Positions 7,155 through 13,247 of a DNA stretch of 21,234 bases are shown piece after piece; positions within the stretch are counted from its first letter, which is position 1, and the number at the start of each line of letters is the position of its first letter. The notes under the pieces are model-generated. The model ran no database searches. It was not told the origin of the DNA and worked only from the letters and a program-made list of their open reading frames with translations. The position numbers and the translations under genes were made by a program. The DNA is from CAYQXJ01 sp964421565 (GTDB taxonomy: Bacteria; Planctomycetota; Brocadiia; SM23-32): NCBI GenBank assembly GCA_964421565.1, contig CAYQXJ010000023.1:1-21234 (forward strand), written 5' to 3'.

Positions 7155-8960
7155 CTACCCGGAAAGGCGTGCACAGATGCTGCCCGCGAGTCTTTGGATG
7201 GCGCACGCGGCGGGGCCGTCGTCGACCTCCACCAGCACGCGACCGGCGTTTAGCGCAACGTTAACGGCCTCGTCGAACGGGATTTCGCCGATCAGTTCGC
7301 TGGCGCTCTCCCTTGCCAGGCGGCGTATGCGTTCTGCCTGCTCCGCGTTCAGGTCGCACTTGTTGATGCAGACGAGCGCGGGCACGCCGAAGTGATGAGT
7401 CAGTTTAAGCACTCGTTCCAGATCATGCACCCCCGCGACGGTTGGTTCTGTGACCACGAGCGCTATGTCCACCCCGGCTATGGACGCAATGACGGGACAG
7501 CCCGTGCCAGGCGAGCCGTCGGCGAGTATGCGTTTGGCGCCGAAGCAGCGTGCCATTTCGGCGGCCCGGTTACGCACACGCGTCACCAGCTTGCCGCTGT
7601 TTTCCTGGGCGACGCCCAGACGGGCGTGCGCCAGCGGCCCATAGGGGGTCTGTGACCGGTAGCTCCTTCCCGTTACGGCCCTGCTGACCGTGACGGCCTC
7701 GACGGGGCAAATGAGCCCGCAGAGGCCGCATCCTTCGCAGGCCAAGTCGTCGATCCGGTACGCATCACCCGCTGCTGATATGGCGCCGAAATGACATGCC
7801 TCGGCGCACTGGCCGCACGCAGTGCAGGCATCCGGGGAGATGACTGCCTTCTGCCCGCCAATGAATTCCTCGCTCTCGAGGACGCGAGGCTTCAGCAGCA
7901 GGTGCAGGTCGGCGGCGTCCACGTCACAGTCGGCCATTACCTTGTCCGGCAGCAGGCTGGCAAGGGAGGCGGCCACAGTCGTCTTGCCCGTGCCGCCCTT
8001 GCCGCTGATGACGGTAAGCTCCGCCGGCGCAGCGCCGTGGCCCCCGTCCTGCGGCAGAGCATCGGTTCCTTCGGCTTCGGCAAAGGTCACCTCTGGCGCA
8101 TCCGGCGGTCTCGTGCCCTCCAGCGCGCTGGCCGATTCCCATATACCACGCAGGGCAGCGGACAGCTCCGGATGATGGTCCACCAGGAGTTCGCCGCGGG
8201 CGTAAGTTTCGGCGTAATCCCGGCGGAAGGGAATGCGGCCGATGACGGAGAGGCCGACGCGCTCGGCGTAGTCCTGTATGATCTCGTCCTCGCCATCGGA
8301 CCGGTTGACTACAATGCCCGTCGGCACGCTGAGACCCAGGCTGAGGCTGGCGGCGAGCTCCAGGTCATTGAGCCCGAACGGGGTCGGTTCCGTTACCAGC
8401 AAGGCCACGTCCGCCCCGTGCAGGGCAGCCACGACCGGGCAGGCTGTCCCTGGCGACGCATCGATGATGGTGGTGCCCTCCGGAGCGATATGTTCCTTAA
8501 CCGACTCCACCACGGCGGGGGCCAACGCCTCGCCCACGTTGAGCATTCCATGCCCGAACGCGAATCGTCCGTCCTCGGCAAGCTGCACGACGCCAATCTG
8601 AGTTGCCTGTTCGCGCACGGCCTCATGCGGGCACACGTAACTGCACACGCCGCATGCGTGACACATCTCGGGGAAGAAGACAACGCGTTCCTTGACTACG
8701 GCGATGGCATTGTAGTGGCAGGCCTCCGCGCAGCGTCCGCAGCCCGTGCATCGGTCATGGTCCCAGACGGGCTTCATCACCCGCACCGGCAGCTCTCGGT
8801 CGAACTGGGGTTGCACGAACAGGTGATCGTTCGGCTCCTCCACGTCGCAGTCGAGCAGGCGGACGGGTCGATCGGCGGTCTCGGCAAGGAATGCGGCCAT
8901 GTTCACGGCGAGGGTGGTCTTGCCGGTGCCGCCCTTGCCGCTGGCTATCGTCAGTATCAT
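7155..8960 (-). CDS. Fused tandem MinD-superfamily ATPase with two inserted di-cluster ferredoxin domains
   Basis: This 601-residue protein contains two full copies of the MinD/NifH-type P-loop ATPase with inserted ferredoxin (COG1149 type), usually two adjacent genes of about 285 residues. Copy 1 has Walker A GKGGTGKT at 8-15, Cys at 71/74/77/81 and 100/103/106/110 for two [4Fe-4S] clusters, and DASPGTACPV at 167-176. Copy 2 repeats this: GKGGTGKT at 320-327, Cys 379/382/385/389 and 408/411/414/418, and DGSPGTGCPV at 481-490. An acidic, Pro/Gly-rich linker spans about 280-315. The family is associated with Fe-S or metallocofactor handling; the exact substrate is unknown. The ATG at 8960 is seven bases after the preceding NifX-like gene; a longer frame upstream lacks homology. 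Confidence 0.92.
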   Translation of the reverse strand: MILTIASGKGGTGKTTLAVNMAAFLAETADRPVRLLDCDVEEPNDHLFVQPQFDRELPVRVMKPVWDHDRCTGCGRCAEACHYNAIAVVKERVVFFPEMCHACGVCSYVCPHEAVREQATQIGVVQLAEDGRFAFGHGMLNVGEALAPAVVESVKEHIAPEGTTIIDASPGTACPVVAALHGADVALLVTEPTPFGLNDLELAASLSLGLSVPTGIVVNRSDGEDEIIQDYAERVGLSVIGRIPFRRDYAETYARGELLVDHHPELSAALRGIWESASALEGTRPPDAPEVTFAEAEGTDALPQDGGHGAAPAELTVISGKGGTGKTTVAASLASLLPDKVMADCDVDAADLHLLLKPRVLESEEFIGGQKAVISPDACTACGQCAEACHFGAISAAGDAYRIDDLACEGCGLCGLICPVEAVTVSRAVTGRSYRSQTPYGPLAHARLGVAQENSGKLVTRVRNRAAEMARCFGAKRILADGSPGTGCPVIASIAGVDIALVVTEPTVAGVHDLERVLKLTHHFGVPALVCINKCDLNAEQAERIRRLARESASELIGEIPFDEAVNVALNAGRVLVEVDDGPAACAIQRLAGSICARLSG

Positions 8961-8967
8961 GTTGTCT

Positions 8968-9309
8968 TCAGTGGTCGCAGATGTTCTCGCCAGTCTGTAG
9001 CTCCCCCGCCAGGAACTGGCGTGCCACCTCTTGTGGTTCTGCGGCGGTAGCACCCACCACCACACGGATGCCGTTCTCGGCGAACAGGCCCTGGGCCCGG
9101 CGTCCCATGCCGCCTGCGATGATCACGTCGGCGCCAAGGTCGGCCAACCAGCGCGGCAGCACGCCGGGCTCGTGCGCCGGCGGTTGCACGTGTTCGCTGT
9201 GGCGAATCTGCTCGCGGTCGGACTCGTCGACGTCGAAGAGCGCAAAGCTCTCGCAATGGCCGAAGTGCAAGGCAAGTCGGCCCTGTGCTACGGGGATGGC
9301 GATCTTCAT
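8968..9309 (-). CDS. NifX/NifB-C-terminal-like (dinitrogenase iron-molybdenum cofactor family) protein
   Basis: A 113-residue single-domain protein of the NifX/NafY/NifB-C family, which binds Fe-S or FeMo-cofactor precursors. The N-terminal strand MKIAIPVAQG, the LALHFGHCESF segment with Cys near 19 in the usual HFG context, and the later GADVIIAGGMGRRAQGLF with IRVVVGA fit the family fold. It lies between mrp and the double ATPase gene with gaps of 16 and seven bases, so co-expression is very likely. Because no nitrogenase genes are in the window, a general metallocluster carrier or sensor role is more likely than a nitrogenase-specific one; this is inference. Confidence 0.9.
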   Translation of the reverse strand: MKIAIPVAQGRLALHFGHCESFALFDVDESDREQIRHSEHVQPPAHEPGVLPRWLADLGADVIIAGGMGRRAQGLFAENGIRVVVGATAAEPQEVARQFLAGELQTGENICDH

Positions 9310-9325
9310 GGTTGTGTCCCGTCTC

Positions 9326-10165
9326 TCATTCTCTGGCTAACTCGGCGATGGTGCTCAGTGCTTCACGGAAGGCGCAAGCGGCTGGGCTTTCAGGATAGGC
9401 CCTCACAAAAGCCTGTCCGCTGTCGCTGGCCGACACGATGCGCGGATCGATCGGCACGCTGCCCAGATAGGGGGCCCGGGTCTGCTCGGAAAGGTGTCTG
9501 GCGCCATTGCGGCCGAAGATATCCGTCCGTTCGCCGCAGTGCGGGCAGACGAACCCGGCCATGTTCTCCAGAACACCCAACACGGGCAGGTGCAACTGAC
9601 GGCAGAAGCCGATGCACTTCCTTACGTCCGCCAGGGAGACTTCCTGCGGAGTGGTAACCACGATGCCGCCGGTCGCTTCAGGTATGAGCTGGCAGATGCT
9701 CAACGGCTCGTCGCCAGTGCCGGGCGGAAGGTCGATGATCAGGAAGTCCAGATCGCCCCACTCGACATCGGCCAGCAACTGCCGCAGCACGCCCATCTTC
9801 AGCGGTCCGCGCCAAATTACCGCGTCGTCTTGCTTGTTGAGCAGGAAGGCGATCGACATCACCCGCAGGCCGTCCTCGGTCTGCGCCGGGCGGATCGACT
9901 GTCCGTCGGAAAACACCTTCTGCGAAGCGAGACCCGCGATGCGGGGAACGCTCGGGCCGTGTATGTCGGCGTCGAGCAGGCCGACGCGGAAGCCCTCGTC
10001 GGCAAGCGACGCAGCCAGGTTCACGGCCACCGTGCTCTTGCCAACGCCACCTTTGCCGGACAGCACGACAATCTTGTGCCGTATCCGGCTCATGCGCTCG
10101 CGGAGCCGCTCCCTCTGTTCGGCCTGCTGGGCAGCTCGATCCTGGGTTGTCTGGGGCTCACTCAT
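9326..10165 (-). CDS. mrp: Mrp/NBP35-family P-loop ATPase, Fe-S cluster carrier
   Basis: This 279-residue protein has the deviant Walker A GKGGVGKS at residues 37-44, LLDADIHGPSVPR at about 63-75, and IIDLPPGTGDEP at 143-154. The CPHC motif at 207-210 in the MAGFVCPHCGER context is the CxxC that binds a bridging [4Fe-4S] cluster in the Mrp/ApbC/Nbp35 dimer. The family assembles and delivers Fe-S clusters in the cytoplasm. A charged Gln/Arg-rich helix of about 30 residues precedes the ATPase core. It is the sixth gene of the operon, 21 bases after one NifX-like gene and 16 before the other. All key motifs are present. Confidence 0.95.
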   Translation of the reverse strand: MSEPQTTQDRAAQQAEQRERLRERMSRIRHKIVVLSGKGGVGKSTVAVNLAASLADEGFRVGLLDADIHGPSVPRIAGLASQKVFSDGQSIRPAQTEDGLRVMSIAFLLNKQDDAVIWRGPLKMGVLRQLLADVEWGDLDFLIIDLPPGTGDEPLSICQLIPEATGGIVVTTPQEVSLADVRKCIGFCRQLHLPVLGVLENMAGFVCPHCGERTDIFGRNGARHLSEQTRAPYLGSVPIDPRIVSASDSGQAFVRAYPESPAACAFREALSTIAELARE

Positions 10166-10186
10166 GCGTGGGTTTGCCTCCCGCCC

Positions 10187-10546
10187 TTACCAGTGGGAGG
10201 GCACGTCGGCGCCGCTGGCCTGTTCCAGCTTGCCCTCGCGCCATGCATCCACGGCATCCTGGACCGTTCCCTCCGCGCCCACGAAGACCTCGACATCAGC
10301 AGCGTTGAGCACGGCGAACCCGCGCGGACCGACGTGGCCGGTCAGCACTACGTCCGCCCCGGCCTCCACAACGTTCGTGCCCGCCTGCACTCCCGCGCCG
10401 CTGGCCGCGTTCAGGTTCTGCTTGTTGTCGATCACCTCGAACTCGCCCGTTTCGCTGTCCACTAACAGGAACCACCTCGCCCTGCCGAACCTCGGGTCCA
10501 CTGCCGCCGACAGGTCTTCGCCCTGACTGGTTACGCACACTTTCAT
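10187..10546 (-). CDS. NifX/NifB-C-terminal-like (dinitrogenase iron-molybdenum cofactor family) protein
   Basis: A 119-residue single-domain protein of the dinitrogenase Fe-Mo cofactor family. It begins MKVCVTSQGEDL, has AAVDPRFGRARWFLLVD at about 14-30, AASGAGVQAG at 47-56 and GADVVLTGHVGPRGF at 63-77, all typical. It lacks the HFGHC cysteine of the second copy at 8968-9309, so the two copies may differ in ligand or role. The ATG at 10546 is preceded by GGAAGGAAG; the open frame runs further upstream, but that part is low-complexity and unlike the family. The gene follows the DUF5320 pair after a 73-base gap containing a hairpin. Confidence 0.92.
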   Translation of the reverse strand: MKVCVTSQGEDLSAAVDPRFGRARWFLLVDSETGEFEVIDNKQNLNAASGAGVQAGTNVVEAGADVVLTGHVGPRGFAVLNAADVEVFVGAEGTVQDAVDAWREGKLEQASGADVPSHW

Positions 10547-10573
10547 GGCTTCTTCCTTCCTGAAATGGCGAAC

Positions 10574-10599
10574 GAGCGGGAGCCCCGTGGCCCCCGCTC
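10574..10599 (-). other. Strong GC hairpin between the DUF5320 and nifX-like genes, no U-tract
   Basis: An 11-base inverted repeat (10574-10584 against 10589-10599) with one mismatch and a four-base loop. On the minus-strand transcript it starts 21 bases after the DUF5320 stop and ends about 27 bases before the nifX-like start. No run of U follows, so it is more likely an mRNA processing or stability element, or a leaky attenuator, than a full terminator. Confidence 0.5.
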
Positions 10600-10619
10600 C
10601 GTGTCGCCGTGGGAGGATG

Positions 10620-10997
10620 TTACTCCTCAGACTGTTTCTGCAGTTCCTGGATGCGCGTCTGTATGTCCTTGAGCTGCTGCTCAAGGAACTCGGCCTGCTG
10701 GGCGAGGGCAGCCTGTTCGTCCTCGCGGGACGGTGCGTAAGGGCTTGCCGGTCCCCATGCGGGCGGGACGTAGCCCCAGGCCGGCGCGCCACGGGCTGCA
10801 CGCGCCCAACCGGGCGCACCCGTCGCGTAGTACCAGTTGCGCCGTCCGCGGCCGCCGCGGCCCCAATACCGACCGCCGGCGCCGCCGCGCGGCCCGGGGT
10901 TCATGTAACCCGGCACACCGTAGCCGGCGCAGTAGCCAGCCGCTCGGCCCGTCATCGGTCCCAGTCCAACCGGTCCAGTTCCATCTCCACCTGGCAT
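10620..10997 (-). CDS. DUF5320 family Gly/Arg-rich small protein with C-terminal coiled coil
   Basis: This 125-residue protein has the DUF5320 N-terminus MPGGDGTGPVGLGPMTGRAA followed by GYCAGYGVPGY, a Gly/Arg/Tyr/Trp-rich middle, and a C-terminal helix from about 91 to the end (EDEQAALAQQ, FLEQQLKDIQ, IQELQKQ) with heptad spacing that suggests a coiled coil and oligomerisation. The function of this family is not known; members usually sit next to NifX-like and MinD-type ATPase genes, as here. The ATG is preceded by AGGAGG. The first 35 residues are closely similar to the neighbour at 11051-11320, which lacks the coiled coil. Confidence 0.88.
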   Translation of the reverse strand: MPGGDGTGPVGLGPMTGRAAGYCAGYGVPGYMNPGPRGGAGGRYWGRGGRGRRNWYYATGAPGWARAARGAPAWGYVPPAWGPASPYAPSREDEQAALAQQAEFLEQQLKDIQTRIQELQKQSEE

Positions 10998-11050
10998 CGC
11001 ACACCTCCTGGATTAGAGTTTCAGCAATCAACGAGTTCGTGTTCAGCCTA

Positions 11051-11320
11051 TTAGAATCGCCGTCCGCGGGCGCCGCGTCCGCCACCGCGCCCGAATCCCC
11101 CACTGCCAGGGCCCCGGCCACGAGCCATGCGGGCAACGGGCGCGTAGGCGGCTAAGCGTGAGTAAGCCGGCGCTACCCGGCGCCCGTACGGTCTGGTCCC
11201 CGACGGGGCGCGCGTGGCCGGGTTAGCGAACCCGGGCGTGGCGTATCCGGCGCAGTATCCGGCGGCCCGGCCCGTCATCGGGCCCATTCCCGTTGGTCCT
11301 GTTCCATCTCCTCGCGGCAT
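11051..11320 (-). CDS. Second DUF5320-like Gly/Arg-rich small protein, no coiled coil
   Basis: An 89-residue basic protein beginning MPRGDGTGPTGMGPMTGRAA then GYCAGYATPGFANP, which matches the DUF5320 protein encoded just downstream. The rest is Arg/Ala/Gly-rich and ends in a Gly/Arg tail (GRGGGRGARGRRF) instead of a coiled coil. The SD AAGGAGG before the ATG is strong. It lies 37 bases after the zinc-ribbon gene and 53 before its paralogue. A local tandem duplication followed by divergence of the C-terminal half is the simplest explanation. The biochemical role is unknown. Confidence 0.85.
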   Translation of the reverse strand: MPRGDGTGPTGMGPMTGRAAGYCAGYATPGFANPATRAPSGTRPYGRRVAPAYSRLAAYAPVARMARGRGPGSGGFGRGGGRGARGRRF

Positions 11321-11357
11321 TCTGACCTCCTTCTGTTCTCCTTGGGTTAATAGGGGG

Positions 11358-11555
11358 CTACTCGCGCATCATCAGGGTCCCGCATTTCGGGCACTCCTTG
11401 GCCGTGCAGGGCGTTCCGCGTTGGTGCGCCGCCTTGTGCCCGCAGTTCGGACATACGCAGTTGCCCCCGGGTCCGGCGGCTTTCCCGCCCATGCGACCTC
11501 GTCCGCCTCCCCTTCCGGCTCCAGGGCCCTGGTTAAGCCCTTGTCCAGCTCTCAT
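11358..11555 (-). CDS. Small zinc-ribbon-like protein of the DUF134/NifX neighbourhood
   Basis: A 65-residue protein with a Gly/Arg-rich N-terminal half and a C-terminal knuckle pair: C35-x-x-C38 (CPNCGH) and C55-x-x-C58 (CPKCG), plus C33 and C50. This is a zinc-ribbon or rubredoxin-like metal site. Small proteins of this shape are common beside DUF5320 and NifX-like genes in anaerobes; no function is established. ATG at 11555 is chosen because GGGGAGG lies upstream and because it shares one base with the DUF134 stop (TGATG). A TTG 27 bases further upstream would overlap DUF134 more and has no clear SD. Confidence 0.85.
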   Translation of the reverse strand: MRAGQGLNQGPGAGRGGGRGRMGGKAAGPGGNCVCPNCGHKAAHQRGTPCTAKECPKCGTLMMRE

Positions 11556-11920
11556 CACGGTCCTCCCCTCGCTGAATCCCAACCGTGCCCATGCCGCCCG
11601 CGGCGGCCCCGGCCTCGGCCCCTGGGTGGGCTAAACGCGACCGGGCCGCCCTCAATGGCGATCGCCTGACCTTCGACCATTGCGCCAGCCACCGTGCGGC
11701 GCGCCTGCTGCAGTATCCGGCTGACGGTTGGCCGCGAGACACCGAGCCTCTCGGCCACCTGCTCCTGCGTCATGCCCTCATAGTCTGCCAGGCGCAACGC
11801 CTCGTATTCGTCCAGTCGCAACAGGGCGCGCTCCAGCTCGCGGGCCGGCACGCCGGCGGGCTTGAAGATCGACACCGGCGGGCGATGGGCTATGATGCGT
11901 GTCTTCTTGCTCCTGGGCAT
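11555..11920 (-). CDS. DUF134 family helix-turn-helix DNA-binding protein
   Basis: This 121-residue protein starts MPRSKKTRIIAHRPPVSIFK, and has LDEYEALRLADYEGM at about 36-50, both characteristic of DUF134. A sigma-70 region 4-like helix-turn-helix follows at about 50-72 (TQEQVAERLGVSRPTVSRIL). The C-terminus after residue 98 is Gly/Arg/His-rich. DUF134 proteins are predicted transcriptional regulators found with NifX-like genes. It is the first gene of the operon, and a 16-bp palindrome sits on its own promoter, so autoregulation is likely. GGAG lies about seven bases before the ATG. The stop shares one base with the next start, indicating coupled translation. Confidence 0.92.
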   Translation of the reverse strand: MPRSKKTRIIAHRPPVSIFKPAGVPARELERALLRLDEYEALRLADYEGMTQEQVAERLGVSRPTVSRILQQARRTVAGAMVEGQAIAIEGGPVAFSPPRGRGRGRRGRHGHGWDSARGGP

Positions 11921-11932
11921 TGGCGCTCCATT

Positions 11933-11948
11933 ATGAACATATGTTCAT
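11933..11948. promoter_or_regulatory. Perfect 16-bp palindromic operator ATGAACATATGTTCAT
   Basis: The site is a perfect inverted repeat and AT-rich in a GC-rich background. Its centre (11940/11941) falls on the predicted transcription start of the DUF134 operon and it overlaps the -10 by two bases, the position expected for a repressor site. A DUF134 dimer or another small HTH regulator is the likely binder; this is inference from position and symmetry. Confidence 0.7.
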
Positions 11949-11976
11949 TATAATCGCCCGAGTTCCTCCATGTCAA
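11947..11976 (-). promoter_or_regulatory. Near-consensus promoter of the DUF134/NifX/Mrp/MinD operon
   Basis: On the minus strand TTGACA (11976-11971) is followed after 18 bases by TATAAT (11952-11947). Both hexamers are perfect sigma-70 consensus. The predicted start near 11940 would give a leader of about 20 bases before the DUF134 ATG. A promoter this strong would normally need repression, which agrees with the overlapping palindrome. Confidence 0.78.
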
Positions 11977-12032
11977 TAGGGGGTAACGGTTTTCCTCGTC
12001 GCGCATCCTCGGCGGTGACGGAGGGGCGTGCG

Positions 12033-12052
12033 AAGCCGCTTGTCAGCGGCTT
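12033..12052. repeat. Perfect 8-bp-stem hairpin in the divergent intergenic region
   Basis: AAGCCGCT, loop TGTC, AGCGGCTT. It lies between the two divergent promoters, upstream of both predicted transcripts. There is no T-run on either side, so it is not a clear terminator. It could be a protein site or a relic. The 289-base gap between the DUF134 and GT2 genes otherwise holds only the two promoters and the operator. Confidence 0.45.
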
Positions 12053-12115
12053 GTGGCTCGGGCGGGCACGTAGCGACTTCGGCCGCAGGGCTGTTGCTTG
12101 CAGCCAGAATCTGCT

Positions 12116-12144
12116 TTGACTTGGCACGTGGCATGCTCTATACT
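12116..12144 (+). promoter_or_regulatory. Predicted promoter of the glycan operon
   Basis: TTGACT (12116-12121), a 17-base spacer and TATACT (12139-12144). Each hexamer matches five of six consensus positions. The predicted start near 12151 leaves a leader of about 59 bases before the GT2 gene. Confidence 0.7.
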
Positions 12145-12209
12145 CCGTGGCAAGTTGGCGCTCCACTTCAGATCGTTGCCCGAGCGCCAGAGCCGACCGG
12201 AGGCCAGCC

Positions 12210-13247
12210 ATGAAGCTGATCATTCAGATTCCGTGTCGGAACGAAGAGGGCACGCTGCCCCGCACCCTGCGGGACCTGCCGAGCTCAGTGCCGGGCGTGG
12301 ACGAGGTCGAGACGCTCGTGGTGAATGACGGCAGCCGCGACCGAACTGTGGAGGTTGCGCAGGTGCTGGGTGTCGACCACATAGTCGACCTACCTTGCCA
12401 CAGGGGACTGGCGTTTGCATGGTCGGCTGGCCTATGTGCGGCCTTGCAGGCCGGTGCCGACATCATCGTGAACACCGATGCGGACAATCAGTACTGCGGG
12501 GAGGACATACCCCTCCTTGTGCGTCCGATCCTGGAGCGCAAGGCGGACGTAGTGATCGGCTCCCGACCGATAGAGGACATAGAGCACTTCTCTTGGCTGA
12601 AGAAGCGGCTGCAACGGCTGGGCTCATGGGTGGTCAGCCGCGCGGCGGGGGTGCGCGTGCCGGACGCCACCAGCGGCTTCCGGGCGTACAGTCGTCAGGC
12701 AGCCTTGATGTTGAACGTTGGCTCTCAGTACACCTACACGCTCGACACCATCGTGCGGGCCGCGCGCAACGGGTTGAAGATTGAGACGATCCAAGTGCGC
12801 GTAAACGGCAAACTGCGAGAGTCGCGTTTGATGCGCTCGACGATGGGCTACGTCTGGCGGCAGGGGGTGGATTTGTTACGTGTGTTCACTCACATGGTCC
12901 CGCTCAAGGTATTCCTCGGGGCGGCGAGCGTGCCCTTTGTTCTGGGCACGGCTGGTTGGCTTCGTTTCCTGTACTACTACTTCACAGGCCAGGGCGGCGG
13001 GCACGTGCAATCGGTTGTGCTATCCACCATGCTGGTCATCATTGCTTTCCTAATCGGCGTGGTGGGCCTGGTGGCGGATATGATCGCGGGCAATCGGCGC
13101 CTGATCGAGGACTGCCTCGTGCGACTGAAACGGATGGAGGCAGAGCGCGCCGAGTCGCCGAACATTCGGCCCCTGCCTACGCCGCTGCGTCCCGAACAAG
13201 AGCGGGCCAGGGAGTCCGGAGGGGCCGCTGACCGTTGGCGAGCGTGA
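12210..13247 (+). CDS. GtrB-like family 2 glycosyltransferase with two C-terminal membrane segments
   Basis: A 345-residue GT-A enzyme. MKLIIQIPCRNEEGTL opens the nucleotide-sugar domain, VVNDGSRDRT lies at 37-46, and the DxD metal motif is DAD at 90-92 in NTDADNQY. VIGSRP at 115-120 and DATSGFRAY at 152-160 fit polyprenyl-phosphate sugar synthases. Two hydrophobic spans at about 232-256 and 268-292 follow, as in GtrB and ArnC-like proteins, so it probably transfers a sugar from a nucleotide donor to polyprenyl phosphate on the cytoplasmic face. The ATG is chosen because GGAGG precedes it; the open frame starts 63 bases earlier without family resemblance. The stop shares one base with the next start. 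Confidence 0.9.
   Translation: MKLIIQIPCRNEEGTLPRTLRDLPSSVPGVDEVETLVVNDGSRDRTVEVAQVLGVDHIVDLPCHRGLAFAWSAGLCAALQAGADIIVNTDADNQYCGEDIPLLVRPILERKADVVIGSRPIEDIEHFSWLKKRLQRLGSWVVSRAAGVRVPDATSGFRAYSRQAALMLNVGSQYTYTLDTIVRAARNGLKIETIQVRVNGKLRESRLMRSTMGYVWRQGVDLLRVFTHMVPLKVFLGAASVPFVLGTAGWLRFLYYYFTGQGGGHVQSVVLSTMLVIIAFLIGVVGLVADMIAGNRRLIEDCLVRLKRMEAERAESPNIRPLPTPLRPEQERARESGGAADRWRA

Noticed and set aside
7791..9050. 419-codon open frame antisense to the double ATPase gene
   Set aside because: The sense strand has two P-loops and sixteen ordered Cys; the antisense product is compositionally odd (His/Gly/Arg-rich) with no motif.
9494..10526. Long plus-strand frames across mrp and the first nifX-like gene
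   Set aside because: They are shadows of well-recognised minus-strand genes and have no plausible domain.
8968..10546. Nitrogenase cluster
   Set aside because: NifX-like domains and Mrp occur, but there is no nifH, nifD, nifK, nifE, nifN or radical-SAM nifB; the two MinD-like halves carry ferredoxin inserts absent from NifH.
12033..12052. Hairpin as an intrinsic terminator
   Set aside because: It is upstream of both divergent transcripts and lacks a T-run on either strand.
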